From NCBI GenBank assembly GCA_050181915.1, contig JBFXCS010000003.1:558001-622000 (forward strand): a DNA stretch of 64,000 bases. The letters are read 5' to 3'. Positions 1 to 9,364 of the stretch are shown piece by piece. Within the stretch, counting starts at the first letter, position 1; every line of letters begins with the position of its first letter. A model generated the notes under the pieces. It did not search any database, was not told the DNA's origin, and saw nothing but the letters and a program-made list of their open reading frames with translations. The position numbers were made by a program, and so were the translations under genes. The stretch comes from JBFXCS01 sp050181915 (GTDB lineage Bacteria; Actinomycetota; Thermoleophilia; Miltoncostaeales; Miltoncostaeaceae).

Positions 1-148
1 GGGCAACTACGTCCTGGTGTCCACCTACGACGGCGACCTGCCCGCGGTGCTCGCGGTGGTCGTCCTCACATCCATCTGCGTGGCCGTCATGAGCCTTGTC
101 GTCGACATCGTCTACGCGTACCTCGACCCGCGGGTGAGGTACCGGTGA
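1..148 (+). CDS. Peptide ABC transporter permease, C-terminal fragment
   Basis: The window opens inside this gene; only the last 48 residues are present. They form one hydrophobic segment followed by a D-I-V-Y-A-Y-L-D-P-R-V-R-Y-R tail, the usual ending of DppB/OppB-type inner-membrane permeases for dipeptides and oligopeptides. The TGA stop (146-148) overlaps the GTG start of the downstream ATPase in a GTGA, so the genes are translationally coupled. The substrate cannot be read from this fragment. Confidence 0.85.
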   Translation, partial: GNYVLVSTYDGDLPAVLAVVVLTSICVAVMSLVVDIVYAYLDPRVRYR

Positions 149-1167
149 GCGCCCCCCTGCTGGAGGTGCGCGACCTCCACGTCAGCTTCCCCACGCCCGA
201 CGGCGTGGTGAAGGCGGTCGACGGCGCCTCGTTCACGCTCGACGCGAACACGACCCTCGGGGTGGTGGGCGAGTCCGGCTCCGGCAAGAGCGTCACCTTC
301 ATGACGGTGATGGGCCTCATCGACCGCCGCTACGCCCGGATCACCGGCGAGATCCTCTTCCGCGGCGTCGACCTGCTCACCGCCTCGAAGGCCGAGCTGC
401 GCCGGCTGCGCGGCGACAGCCTGGGGATGATCTTCCAGGACCCGATGACGTCGCTGCACCCGATGTTCCGGGTGGGCGACCAGATCGCCGAGGCGGTGCT
501 CGCCCACCGCGACGTGAGCAGGCAGGTGGCGCGCGAGATGGCGGTCGACGCCCTCAAGCGGGTGGGCATCCCGTCGCCGCAGGAGCGGGCCCGCCAGTAC
601 CCGCACGAGTTCTCCGGCGGGATGCGCCAGCGGGCGATGATCGCGATGGCCCTGGTGCTCGACCCGGACCTGCTCATCGCCGACGAGCCCACCACCGCGC
701 TCGACGTGACCGTGCAGGCGCAGATCCTCGAGCTCATCGACGACCTCAAGGAGCGCCTCGGGATCGGCGTGGTCCTGATCAGCCACAACCTCGGCGTGAT
801 CGCCGACGTCGCCCAGCGGGTGATGATCATGTACGGCGGCCGGCCGGTCGAGATCGGCACCCGCGACGAGGTGTTCAACCGCCCGCAGCACCCGTACGCC
901 TGGGGGCTGCTCGAGTCGATCCCCCGCGCCGACGTGCGGGTGAGCCGGCTCGTCCCGATCGAGGGGTCGCCGCCCTCGCTCATCTCGCTGCCGCCCGGCT
1001 GCGCCTTCGGGCCGCGCTGCCCGCACCGCTTCGAGCGATGCACGGTCGAGCGGCCGGAGCCAGCCCAGCCCCTCGGCGGGCACCTCGACGCCTGCCACCT
1101 GACGATCGATCAGAAGCGCGAGCTGTGGAGCGAGCGCAGCGCCCGCCTCGAGGACGCGGCCGCATGA
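145..1167 (+). CDS. dppD: Oligopeptide/dipeptide ABC transporter ATP-binding protein (DppD/OppD type)
   Basis: A 340-residue ATPase that powers uptake by the peptide permease encoded just upstream. Visible are Walker A (GESGSGKS near residue 42), the ABC signature FSGGMRQR, Walker B LLIADEPTTALD and the switch His in LISHNLG. The C-terminus has the oligopeptide/HPY extension with clustered cysteines (PPGCAFGPRCPHRFERC). The gene starts with GTG inside the previous stop and ends in an ATGA overlap with dppF, so B/C-D-F are one operon. The dpp name reflects family; oligopeptide, nickel or other substrates remain possible. Confidence 0.93.
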   Translation: MSAPLLEVRDLHVSFPTPDGVVKAVDGASFTLDANTTLGVVGESGSGKSVTFMTVMGLIDRRYARITGEILFRGVDLLTASKAELRRLRGDSLGMIFQDPMTSLHPMFRVGDQIAEAVLAHRDVSRQVAREMAVDALKRVGIPSPQERARQYPHEFSGGMRQRAMIAMALVLDPDLLIADEPTTALDVTVQAQILELIDDLKERLGIGVVLISHNLGVIADVAQRVMIMYGGRPVEIGTRDEVFNRPQHPYAWGLLESIPRADVRVSRLVPIEGSPPSLISLPPGCAFGPRCPHRFERCTVERPEPAQPLGGHLDACHLTIDQKRELWSERSARLEDAAA

Positions 1168-2237
1168 CGACGCAGGGCGTCCCGTCCACGCCGCCGCGGC
1201 CCACGGGGCGGCCGCTGATCGAGCTCGACGGGCTCACGAAGCACTTCCCGATCACCCGCGGCGTGTTCCTGCGGCACCAGATCGGCAGCGTGCGCGCCGT
1301 CGAGAACGTGAGCCTCACCATCCACGCGGGCGAGACGCTGGGGCTGGTGGGCGAGTCGGGGTGCGGCAAGTCGACGACGGCGCGCCTCATCATGCGCCTG
1401 ATGGAGCCCTCCGACGGCTCCATCCACTTCGACGGCCGCGACATCTCGCACATCGGCCGCTCGGCGATGCGGCCGATCCGCCGCGAACTGCAGATGGTGT
1501 TCCAGGACCCCTACGCCTCGCTCAACCCGCGTCACAGCGTGGGCCAGATCATCGGCGCGCCGCTCGCGATCCACGGCACCGCGAAGGGCGCCCGCAAGGG
1601 GCAGGTGCAGGAGCTGATGAGCCGGGTCGGCCTCAACCCGGAGCACTACAACCGCTACCCCCACGAGTTCTCCGGCGGGCAGCGGCAGCGCATCGGCGTG
1701 GCGCGCGCCCTGGCGCTCGACCCCCAGGTGATCCTGGCCGACGAGCCGGTGTCGGCCCTCGACGTGTCGATCCAGGCGCAGATCCTCAACCTGCTGAAGG
1801 ACCTGCAGGCCGAGCGCTCGCTCACCTACCTGTTCATCTCCCACGACCTCGGCGTGGTGCGGCACGTCTCGGACCGCATCGCCGTGATGTACCTGGGCCA
1901 CGTGGTCGAGGTGTCGGGCGCCGACGACCTCTACGACGACCCCCGCCACCCGTACACGGTGGCCCTGCTGTCGGCGGTGCCGAAGGGCCATCGCGGGGCG
2001 GCGCGCAACCGCATCGTGCTGGAGGGCGACGTGCCCTCCCCCGCCGACCCGCCGCCCGGCTGCCCCTTCCACCCGCGCTGCCCGAAGGCGAAGCAGCTGG
2101 CCGACGACGAGGGGCGCGCGCCGGAGCCGTGCCGCACCGAGATGCCGCCGCTGGCGGAGGTGACCCCGGGCCACGCCACCGCCTGCTGGTATCCGGTCGC
2201 GCCCGGCGAGAACCTGCAGGCCGCGGCGCACGCGTAG
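1164..2237 (+). CDS. dppF: Oligopeptide/dipeptide ABC transporter ATP-binding protein (DppF/OppF type)
   Basis: A 357-residue second ATPase that pairs with the upstream one. It carries Walker A GESGCGKS, the Q-loop region QMVFQDPYASLNPR typical of OppF/DppF, signature FSGGQRQR, Walker B VILADEPVSALD and the C-terminal cysteine-containing HPY extension. The ATG at 1164 overlaps the preceding TGA. An in-frame extension to 1038 exists but reads through the end of dppD and was rejected. It is the last gene of the transporter operon; pgsA follows after about 60 bp with its own promoter-like element. Confidence 0.93.
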   Translation: MTTQGVPSTPPRPTGRPLIELDGLTKHFPITRGVFLRHQIGSVRAVENVSLTIHAGETLGLVGESGCGKSTTARLIMRLMEPSDGSIHFDGRDISHIGRSAMRPIRRELQMVFQDPYASLNPRHSVGQIIGAPLAIHGTAKGARKGQVQELMSRVGLNPEHYNRYPHEFSGGQRQRIGVARALALDPQVILADEPVSALDVSIQAQILNLLKDLQAERSLTYLFISHDLGVVRHVSDRIAVMYLGHVVEVSGADDLYDDPRHPYTVALLSAVPKGHRGAARNRIVLEGDVPSPADPPPGCPFHPRCPKAKQLADDEGRAPEPCRTEMPPLAEVTPGHATACWYPVAPGENLQAAAHA

Positions 2238-2288
2238 CCGCCGCGGGATCGTCCCGCAGGGGACGGCCGCGCGTCTGATGGGGGCGGC

Positions 2289-2294
2289 TATGCT
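2289..2294 (+). promoter_or_regulatory. Candidate -10 element for leaderless pgsA mRNA
   Basis: TATGCT lies 7 nt upstream of the GTG at 2302, so a transcript would begin at or next to that codon. The same TAnnnT-to-start spacing recurs upstream of other genes in this window (see findings). No conserved -35 box was established. Confidence 0.45.
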
Positions 2295-2301
2295 GCCCGG
2301 C

Positions 2302-2886
2302 GTGCGATCGGGGCTGATGAACGCGCCGCTCTGGGTCACGTCGGTGCGGATCGTCGCGATCCCGCCGCTCATGGTGCTGCTCCTGGTGGACGGGATCCCG
2401 GGCGCCCGCTGGTGGGCGTTCTGGGTCTTCGCGGCCGCCTGCGCCACCGACTCCCTCGACGGCTACCTGGCGCGCTCGCGCGGCGAGGTGAGCGCGGCGG
2501 GCGCCTTCCTCGACACCCTCGCCGACAAGCTCCTGATCACGGCGGTGCTCGTGTCGCTGGTCGAGACGCAGGAGGTCCCGGCCTGGGTGGCCATGGTGAT
2601 CATCGCCCGCGAGTTCGCCGTCACCGGGCTGCGGATGGTCGCCGCCGCCGAGAACGTGATCATCTCGGCCGGGCGCTTCGGCAAGGCCAAGGCCTTCAGC
2701 CAGAACGTCGCGCTGGGCGCGATCATCGTGCCCGGCATCTCGGCGGACGCCGAGAACGTGCTCCTGGGCATCGCCATCGTGCTGACCGTCCTCTCCGGCG
2801 TCCACTACTTCCTGGTGGCGCGGTGGAGGCTGTTCTCGGACAAGGGCGCCGCGGACGACGCCGCGGCGGCGCTGGAGGAGAGGTGA
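2302..2886 (+). CDS. pgsA: CDP-alcohol phosphatidyltransferase, probably phosphatidylglycerophosphate synthase
   Basis: Transfers a phosphatidyl group from CDP-diacylglycerol to an alcohol, most likely glycerol-3-phosphate, at the inner membrane. The CDP-OH-P motif is complete: D-x2-DG-x2-AR-x8-G-x3-D-x3-D (DSLDGYLAR...GAFLDTLAD). About five or six hydrophobic segments are present and length is normal for PgsA. I place the start at GTG 2302 because it sits 7 nt after TATGCT; an upstream ATG at 2278 would add eight residues. It is followed after 4 nt by plsY, the glycerol-3-phosphate acyltransferase. Another alcohol such as inositol phosphate cannot be excluded from sequence alone. Confidence 0.88.
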   Translation: MRSGLMNAPLWVTSVRIVAIPPLMVLLLVDGIPGARWWAFWVFAAACATDSLDGYLARSRGEVSAAGAFLDTLADKLLITAVLVSLVETQEVPAWVAMVIIAREFAVTGLRMVAAAENVIISAGRFGKAKAFSQNVALGAIIVPGISADAENVLLGIAIVLTVLSGVHYFLVARWRLFSDKGAADDAAAALEER

Positions 2887-2890
2887 GCCG

Positions 2891-3514
2891 GTGAGCGGAC
2901 CCGTCATGGTCGTCGTGGCCTACCTGCTGGGCTCGATCCCCTTCGCGTACCTCGCCGGCCGCGCCCGCGGCGTGGACCTGCGCACGGTGGGCAGCGGCAA
3001 CCTCGGCGCCGCGAACGTGTTCCGCAACCTCGGCCGGCGCTGGGGCGTCGGGGTGATGGCGGCGGACATCGGCAAGGGCGTCCTCGCCGTGGCGCTCGCC
3101 CGCGCCCTGTCCGACGACCCCTGGCCGGCGATCGCGGCCGGCGCGGCGATGGCGGGGCACGTGTTCCCGGTGTGGCTGAGGTTCAAGGGCGGCAAGGGCG
3201 TGGCGGTGGGCGGCGGCGCGGTGATCGCGCTGATGCCCCTGGCCGCGGCGATCCTGTTCGCGGGCTGGATCGTGATCCTGCTCGCCACCCGCTACTCGTC
3301 GCTGGCCAGCATCACCGGCGCCGCCGCCGCGACGCCGCTGGCGTGGGCCATGGACTACCCCGTCTCGACGGTCGTCTTCGTCGGCCTCGCCGCCGCCGCG
3401 GTGCTCGTGCTCCACCGCGGCAACATCGCCCGCCTCGTCACCGGCCGCGAGAACCGCCTGGAGCTGCGCCGCGGCCGGCGCGGCCGCGAGGACGCAAGCA
3501 GCCGGGCGACGTAG
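2891..3514 (+). CDS. plsY: Acyl-phosphate:glycerol-3-phosphate acyltransferase PlsY
   Basis: An integral membrane enzyme that makes lysophosphatidic acid from acyl-phosphate and glycerol-3-phosphate, the first step of phospholipid synthesis. The three PlsY signatures are present: GSGNLGAANVFR, GHVFPVWLRFKGGKGVA and HRGNIARL near the C-terminus. The 207-residue length and several hydrophobic segments fit the family. The basic tail (RRGRRGRED) is slightly longer than usual. It starts with GTG 4 nt after pgsA and is presumably cotranscribed with it. Confidence 0.95.
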   Translation: MSGPVMVVVAYLLGSIPFAYLAGRARGVDLRTVGSGNLGAANVFRNLGRRWGVGVMAADIGKGVLAVALARALSDDPWPAIAAGAAMAGHVFPVWLRFKGGKGVAVGGGAVIALMPLAAAILFAGWIVILLATRYSSLASITGAAAATPLAWAMDYPVSTVVFVGLAAAAVLVLHRGNIARLVTGRENRLELRRGRRGREDASSRAT

Positions 3515-3532
3515 GTCCGGGCGCGCAGCTTT

Positions 3533-3550
3533 CTCGCCCGTTCGGGTGAG
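3533..3550 (+). terminator. Small hairpin after plsY
   Basis: CTCGCCCG (3533-3540) can pair with CGGGTGAG (3543-3550), with one G-T pair. There is no T-run, so termination function is uncertain. Confidence 0.3.
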
Positions 3551-3557
3551 GATCGGC

Positions 3558-3572
3558 GGAATCCGCGATTCC
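3558..3572. promoter_or_regulatory. Palindrome upstream of the glycerol/DHA operon, candidate operator
   Basis: A perfect inverted repeat GGAATC-CGC-GATTCC in the 204-bp gap between plsY and glpF. It is the clearest dyad in this gap, which precedes an eight-gene operon with no linked regulator gene. A role as operator is inferred from position only. Confidence 0.35.
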
Positions 3573-3718
3573 TCAACGGTTGTGACGGGAAACCTCTGGA
3601 CACGGCACCCGCCCGGAGTGGATCATCGTGGCGATCGTTACAACCTCATGGCCCCCTGGGCGGCTCACCGGAAGGTGATCACCGCCCGTGCCCGGGGGCC
3701 GATGGAGAGGAGGACGGT

Positions 3719-4611
3719 GTGGCAAACCAGAGCGCCCAGCTCGGCAAGACCGGGTGGCGCGCCACGGTGTGGGGCGAGTTCGTCTCGGAGGCGCTCGGCA
3801 CCTTCGTGCTGATCGCCTTCGGGACCGGCGTGGTCGCCATGGCCGTGGCCGGCCTGCCCCAGTCGGGGCGGGGCGACGGCATCATCTCCGACGGCGACTG
3901 GCTCCTGATCACCTGGGGCTGGGGCATGGCCGTCGTGTTCGGCGTCTACGTGGCCGGCGGCATCAGCGGAGCGCACCTCAACCCCGCCGTGACCCTGGCC
4001 TTCGCGGTGCGGCGCGGCTTCCCCTGGAGCAAGGTGCCGACCTACATCGCGGCCCAGTTCGTCGGCGCCCTCGCCGGCGCCGCGCTGGTGTACCTCAACT
4101 ACAAGGACGCGATCGCGTCCTTCGAGCAGAGCGCGGGCATCACCCGCGACGGCGGCGCCGGCAGCGTCGGCATCTTCGTCACCGGCCCGGCCGGCTACTT
4201 CGGCGACTACTGGGGGCCGGTGGTCAGCGAGATCACGGGCACCGCGTTCCTGATCCTGATCATCTTCGCCGTGGTCGACAACATGAACATCCCGCCGAAG
4301 GCCAACCTCGGCGCGCTCGTGATCGGCCTCGGGGTCTTCGCGATCGGCATGTCGTTCGGGGCCAACTCCGGCTACGCCATCAACCCTGCGCGCGACTTCG
4401 GTCCGCGCGTGCTCGCCTGGCTGGAGGGCTGGGGTGCTGCCGCCTTCCCGGGAGAGCAGGGGAACCTGTCGGCCTACTGGTGGGTGCCGGTGGTCGCCCC
4501 GCTCATCGGGGCGGTGATCGGCGCCATCGTCTATGACCTCTTCATCAGGGACATCCTCAGAGCCCGCGGAGCGGAGGAGCCGCCGCCCGGGCGGGTCGAA
4601 GAGGAGGAGTG

Positions 4612-4612
<1 letters not shown>
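3719..4612 (+). CDS. glpF: Glycerol uptake facilitator (aquaglyceroporin)
   Basis: A channel for facilitated diffusion of glycerol across the inner membrane. Both NPA boxes are present, Asn88 (NPAVT) and Asn222 (NPARDFGPR). The Asp after the second box marks glycerol facilitators rather than water-only channels. The length of 297 residues and about six to eight hydrophobic segments fit MIP proteins; the acidic tail PGRVEEEE is extra. Start is GTG 3719 behind a GAGAGGAGG ribosome site. The stop overlaps the ATG of dhaK, making this the first gene of the glycerol/dihydroxyacetone operon. Confidence 0.95.
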
Positions 4613-5609
<997 letters not shown>

Positions 5610-5613
<4 letters not shown>

Positions 5614-6248
5614 GCGGAGCCACGATCACGGGCGGCGACCTCGCGGCATGGCTGCGCGGGTTCGCCGCCCGCGTGGAGGAGCAGAAGGACGCGCTCACCA
5701 AGCTCGACCAGGCGATCGGCGACGCGGACCACGGGATCAACATGGACCGCGGCATGCGCGCCGTCGTCGAGAAGCTCGACTCCGGCGAGGCCGGAGATCC
5801 GGCCGCCGTGCTGAAGGCCACCGCGATGACCCTCATCTCGAAGGTGGGAGGGGCGAGCGGACCGCTGTACGGCACCCTGTTCCTGCAGATGGCGACGGCG
5901 CTCGGCGGCACGGAGGCCGCCGGGCCCGCCGACCTGGCCGCCGCGTTCGACGCGGGCGTCGCCGGGGTACGGGCCAGGGGGAAGGCGGAGCCGGGGGACA
6001 AGACCATGCTGGACGCGCTCATCCCCGCGGGAGAGGCCCTGCACGCCGCCCTGGACGAGGGGGCGTCGCTCGGCGACGCCCTCGCCCGGGCGGCCGACGC
6101 CGCCGAGGCGGGAGCGGAGGCCACCATCCCGCTCGTGGCGCGGAAGGGGCGGGCGAGCTACCTGGGCGAGCGCAGCGCCGGGCACAAGGACCCCGGCGCC
6201 ACCTCGAGCGCCCTGCTGGTGCGGTGCGCCGCAGAGGCATGGGCGTGA
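5610..6248 (+). CDS. dhaL: Dihydroxyacetone kinase, ADP-binding subunit DhaL
   Basis: Carries a tightly bound ADP that is rephosphorylated by DhaM and passes phosphate to dihydroxyacetone on DhaK. The nucleotide and Mg motif GDADHGINM, the GGASGPLYGT loop, GDKTMLDAL and the C-terminal KGRASYLGERSAGHKDPGA block are all present, in 212 residues. ATG 5610 overlaps the dhaK stop. A much longer frame-open region upstream runs through dhaK in another frame and is not coding. glpK follows after 24 nt. Confidence 0.95.
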
Positions 6249-6272
6249 CAGCGACATCGAAGGGGGGATGAG

Positions 6273-7778
6273 GTGCCGAAGTACGCGGGGGCGATCGACC
6301 AGGGCACCACGAGCACCCGGTTCATGGTGTTCGATCACGGGGGCCGGGTGGTGTCGATCGCCCAGAAGGAGCACGAGCAGATCTACCCCAAGCCGGGCTG
6401 GGTGGAGCACGACCCGGCCGAGGTGTGGAGCCGCACCCGGGAGGTGATCGAGGAGGCCGCCGCGGCGGCGGGCATCGGCGAGGGGGACCTCGCCGCGATC
6501 GGCATCACCAACCAGCGCGAGACGGCGGTCGTGTGGGACCGGGCGACCGGCGAGGCCGTCCACAACGCGATCGTGTGGCAGGACACGCGCACCGACCAGA
6601 TCTGCGACCGCCTGATGGCCGAGGGCGGCCAGGACCGCTTCCGCGCCAAGACGGGCCTGCCGATCGCCACCTACTTCTCCGGCCCGAAGGTGCGCTGGAT
6701 CCTGGACAACGTCCCGGGGGCGCAGGCGCGGGCCGAGGCCGGCGAGCTGCTGTTCGGGAACATGGACACGTGGGTCATCTGGAACCTCACCGGCGGCGTG
6801 GACGGCGGCCTGCACATCACCGACGTCTCGAACGCCAGCCGCACCCTGCTGATGGACCTCGCCACCCAGGACTGGGATGACGAGCTGCTGCAGGCGATCG
6901 GCGTGCCGCGCGCGATGCTGCCCGAGATCCGCGGGTCCAGCGAGGTGTACGGCGAGGCGCGCCTACCGGCGGTGCAGGGCGTCCCCGTCGCCGGCGACCT
7001 GGGCGACCAGCAGGCCGCCCTGTTCGGCCAGACCTGCTTCGCCGTGGGCGAGGCGAAGAACACCTACGGCACCGGCAACTTCCTGCTGCTCAACACGGGC
7101 ACCGAGGCGGTGCAGAGCAAGAACGGCCTCATCACCACCGCCGCCTACCGGATCGGCGACTCGCCCACGGTCTTCGCCCTCGAGGGCTCGATCGCCATCA
7201 CCGGCGCCCTGGTGCAGTGGCTGCGCGACAACCTGAAGATGATCAAGGCCGCCCCGGAGGTCGAGGAGCTGGCCCGCAGCGTCGACGACAACGGCGGCGT
7301 GTACTTCGTGCCCGCCTTCTCGGGCCTCTTCGCCCCGTACTGGCGCAGCGACGCCCGCGGCGTGATCGCGGGCCTCACCCGCTTCGTCAACCACGGCCAC
7401 ATCGCGCGGGCGGTGCTGGAGGCCACGGCCTACCAGAGCCGCGAGGTGGTGGAGGCCATGAACGCCGACTCCGGCGTGGCGCTCGAGTCGCTGCGCGTGG
7501 ACGGCGGCATGGTGGCGAACGATCTGCTGATGCAGTTCCAGGCCGACCTGCTTGACGTGGACGTCATCCGTCCCGCCGTCGCGGAGACCACGGCGCTCGG
7601 CGCCGCCTACGCCGCGGGGCTGGCGGTGGGCTTCTGGGCGCGGCAGGAGGACCTGCGGGAGAACTGGGTGGAGGACAAGCGCTGGACGCCCGCCATGAGC
7701 GTCGAGCTGCGCGAGCGCCAGTACCGCGAGTGGAAGAAGGCGGTGACCCGCACCTTCGACTGGGTCGACAAGGGCTAG
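6273..7778 (+). CDS. glpK: Glycerol kinase
   Basis: ATP-dependent phosphorylation of glycerol to sn-glycerol-3-phosphate; FGGY carbohydrate kinase family, 501 residues. The N-terminal phosphate loop AIDQGTTSTRF, the GDQQAALFGQ and KNTYGTGNFLLLNTG blocks and the C-terminal DGGMVANDLLMQ block are standard GlpK features. The HFYG histidine phosphorylated by HPr in many Firmicutes GlpKs appears to be missing (the local sequence reads EARLPAVQGVPVAGDLG). Start is GTG 6273 behind AAGGGGGGATGAG. The product feeds GlpABC encoded next. Confidence 0.97.
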   Translation: MPKYAGAIDQGTTSTRFMVFDHGGRVVSIAQKEHEQIYPKPGWVEHDPAEVWSRTREVIEEAAAAAGIGEGDLAAIGITNQRETAVVWDRATGEAVHNAIVWQDTRTDQICDRLMAEGGQDRFRAKTGLPIATYFSGPKVRWILDNVPGAQARAEAGELLFGNMDTWVIWNLTGGVDGGLHITDVSNASRTLLMDLATQDWDDELLQAIGVPRAMLPEIRGSSEVYGEARLPAVQGVPVAGDLGDQQAALFGQTCFAVGEAKNTYGTGNFLLLNTGTEAVQSKNGLITTAAYRIGDSPTVFALEGSIAITGALVQWLRDNLKMIKAAPEVEELARSVDDNGGVYFVPAFSGLFAPYWRSDARGVIAGLTRFVNHGHIARAVLEATAYQSREVVEAMNADSGVALESLRVDGGMVANDLLMQFQADLLDVDVIRPAVAETTALGAAYAAGLAVGFWARQEDLRENWVEDKRWTPAMSVELRERQYREWKKAVTRTFDWVDKG

Positions 7779-7789
7779 CGCTCCCGCGC

Positions 7790-9364
7790 ATGACCCATCG
7801 ATGTGACGTCCTCGTCATCGGCGGCGGCGCGACCGGCCTGGGGGTCGTCCGCGACGCCGCCATGCGGGGCTTCGACGCGATCCTGGTGGAGCGGGTCGAT
7901 CTGGGGCAGGGCACCACCGGCCGCTTCCACGGCCTGCTGCACTCCGGCGCCCGCTACATCGTCAGCGACCCCCGCTCGGCGACCGAGTGCGCCGAGGAGA
8001 ACGCGATCGTGAAGCGGATCGCGGCGGAGGCCGTCGAGGACACCGGCGGCCTGTTCGTCACCACCCCCGCCGACGACCCCGCCTACGCCGACGGGTTCCT
8101 GGCCGCCTGCGCGGAGCGCCGGGTCCCGGCCCAGGAGATCCCGGCCGCCGAGGCGCTGCGCCGCGAGCCGCGCCTCAACCCGGGCATCACCCGGGCCTTC
8201 GAGGTGCTCGACGCGAACGTCGACGCCTGGAAGCTGCTGTGGGGCAACGCCCGCTCGGCGCGCGAGCACGGCGCGCGCATCCTCCCGTACCACTGGGTGA
8301 CGGGCGTGCTGCGCGACGGCGACCGGGTGGTGGGGGTCGAGTGCCAGGACAACCGCTCGCGCGAGCTGGTGCGCATCGAGGCGGGCTTCGTCATCAACGC
8401 CGGCGGGGTGTGGGCCGGTCAGATCGCCGACATGGCCGCGTGCCCCGGCGTGACCGTGGTGCCGGGCAAGGGCGTGATGATCGCCATGAACCACCGCCTG
8501 GTCCGCACCGTGGTGAACCGCTGCGAGCATCCCGGCGACGGCGACATCCTGGTCCCCGTCCGCACCGTCTGCGTGATCGGCACCACCGACGTGAAGGCCG
8601 ACAGCCCGGACGATCTCGACATCGGCCGCGCCGAGGTGCAGCAGATGCTCGACGCCGGGGAGATCCTGGTGCCGGGCTTCCGGCGGGCCCGGGCGCTGCA
8701 CGCCTGGACCGGCTCGCGGCCGCTGTTCACGGACGAGCGGGCCGGCGAGGGCGCCGCCGCCGACACGCGGCACATGAGCCGCGGCCTGGCCGTGGTCGAC
8801 CACCTGGCGCGCGACGGCGTCGCGGGCCTGCTCACGATCACCGGCGGCAAGCTCACGACCTACCGGCTGATGGCCGAGATCGTGGTCGACCGGATGTGCG
8901 AGCAGATGGGCCTCTCGCGCCCCTGCCGGACGGCCGAGGAGCACCTGCCCGGATCGGAGGACGGCCGCAACTACGCCCTCGGCTCGCGGCTGGCGGCCCA
9001 GGAGGCGGCGATGGCCGACGATCAGCTCGTGTGCGAGTGCGAGCTCATGCCGCGCCGCCGGCTCGTCGAGGCGGCCGAGCGGCGCCCCGGCATGACCCTC
9101 GACGACGTGCGCCGGGTGCTGCGGCTCGGCATGGGCCCCTGCCAGGGCGGCTTCTGCACCTACCGGGCCACCGGCATCCTGCACGGCATGGGCGACGCCG
9201 AGGTGGAGCGCGCCGACGAGCTGCTGCTCACCTTCCTGCAGCACCGCTGGCTGGGCCTCGAGCCGATCCTCTACGGCGACCAGATGCGGCAGGCCTGCCT
9301 GGACGACTGGATCTTCCAGGGCACGCTGGACGTGGAGCACCTGCCGGTGACGGTGCCGGCGTGA
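7790..9364 (+). CDS. glpA: Glycerol-3-phosphate dehydrogenase, GlpA-type FAD subunit
   Basis: Oxidises glycerol-3-phosphate to dihydroxyacetone phosphate as the catalytic subunit of a GlpABC complex. The N-terminal FAD fold has GGGATGLGVVRD near residue 11. The C-terminus carries a BFD-like [2Fe-2S] domain with CEC near residue 417 and C-x4-C (CQGGFC). That domain separates GlpA from the single-subunit aerobic GlpD. I choose ATG 7790, just before the conserved MTHRCDVLVIGGG, over an upstream start that would overlap the end of glpK. The stop overlaps the glpB start (GTGA). Confidence 0.93.
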   Translation: MTHRCDVLVIGGGATGLGVVRDAAMRGFDAILVERVDLGQGTTGRFHGLLHSGARYIVSDPRSATECAEENAIVKRIAAEAVEDTGGLFVTTPADDPAYADGFLAACAERRVPAQEIPAAEALRREPRLNPGITRAFEVLDANVDAWKLLWGNARSAREHGARILPYHWVTGVLRDGDRVVGVECQDNRSRELVRIEAGFVINAGGVWAGQIADMAACPGVTVVPGKGVMIAMNHRLVRTVVNRCEHPGDGDILVPVRTVCVIGTTDVKADSPDDLDIGRAEVQQMLDAGEILVPGFRRARALHAWTGSRPLFTDERAGEGAAADTRHMSRGLAVVDHLARDGVAGLLTITGGKLTTYRLMAEIVVDRMCEQMGLSRPCRTAEEHLPGSEDGRNYALGSRLAAQEAAMADDQLVCECELMPRRRLVEAAERRPGMTLDDVRRVLRLGMGPCQGGFCTYRATGILHGMGDAEVERADELLLTFLQHRWLGLEPILYGDQMRQACLDDWIFQGTLDVEHLPVTVPA

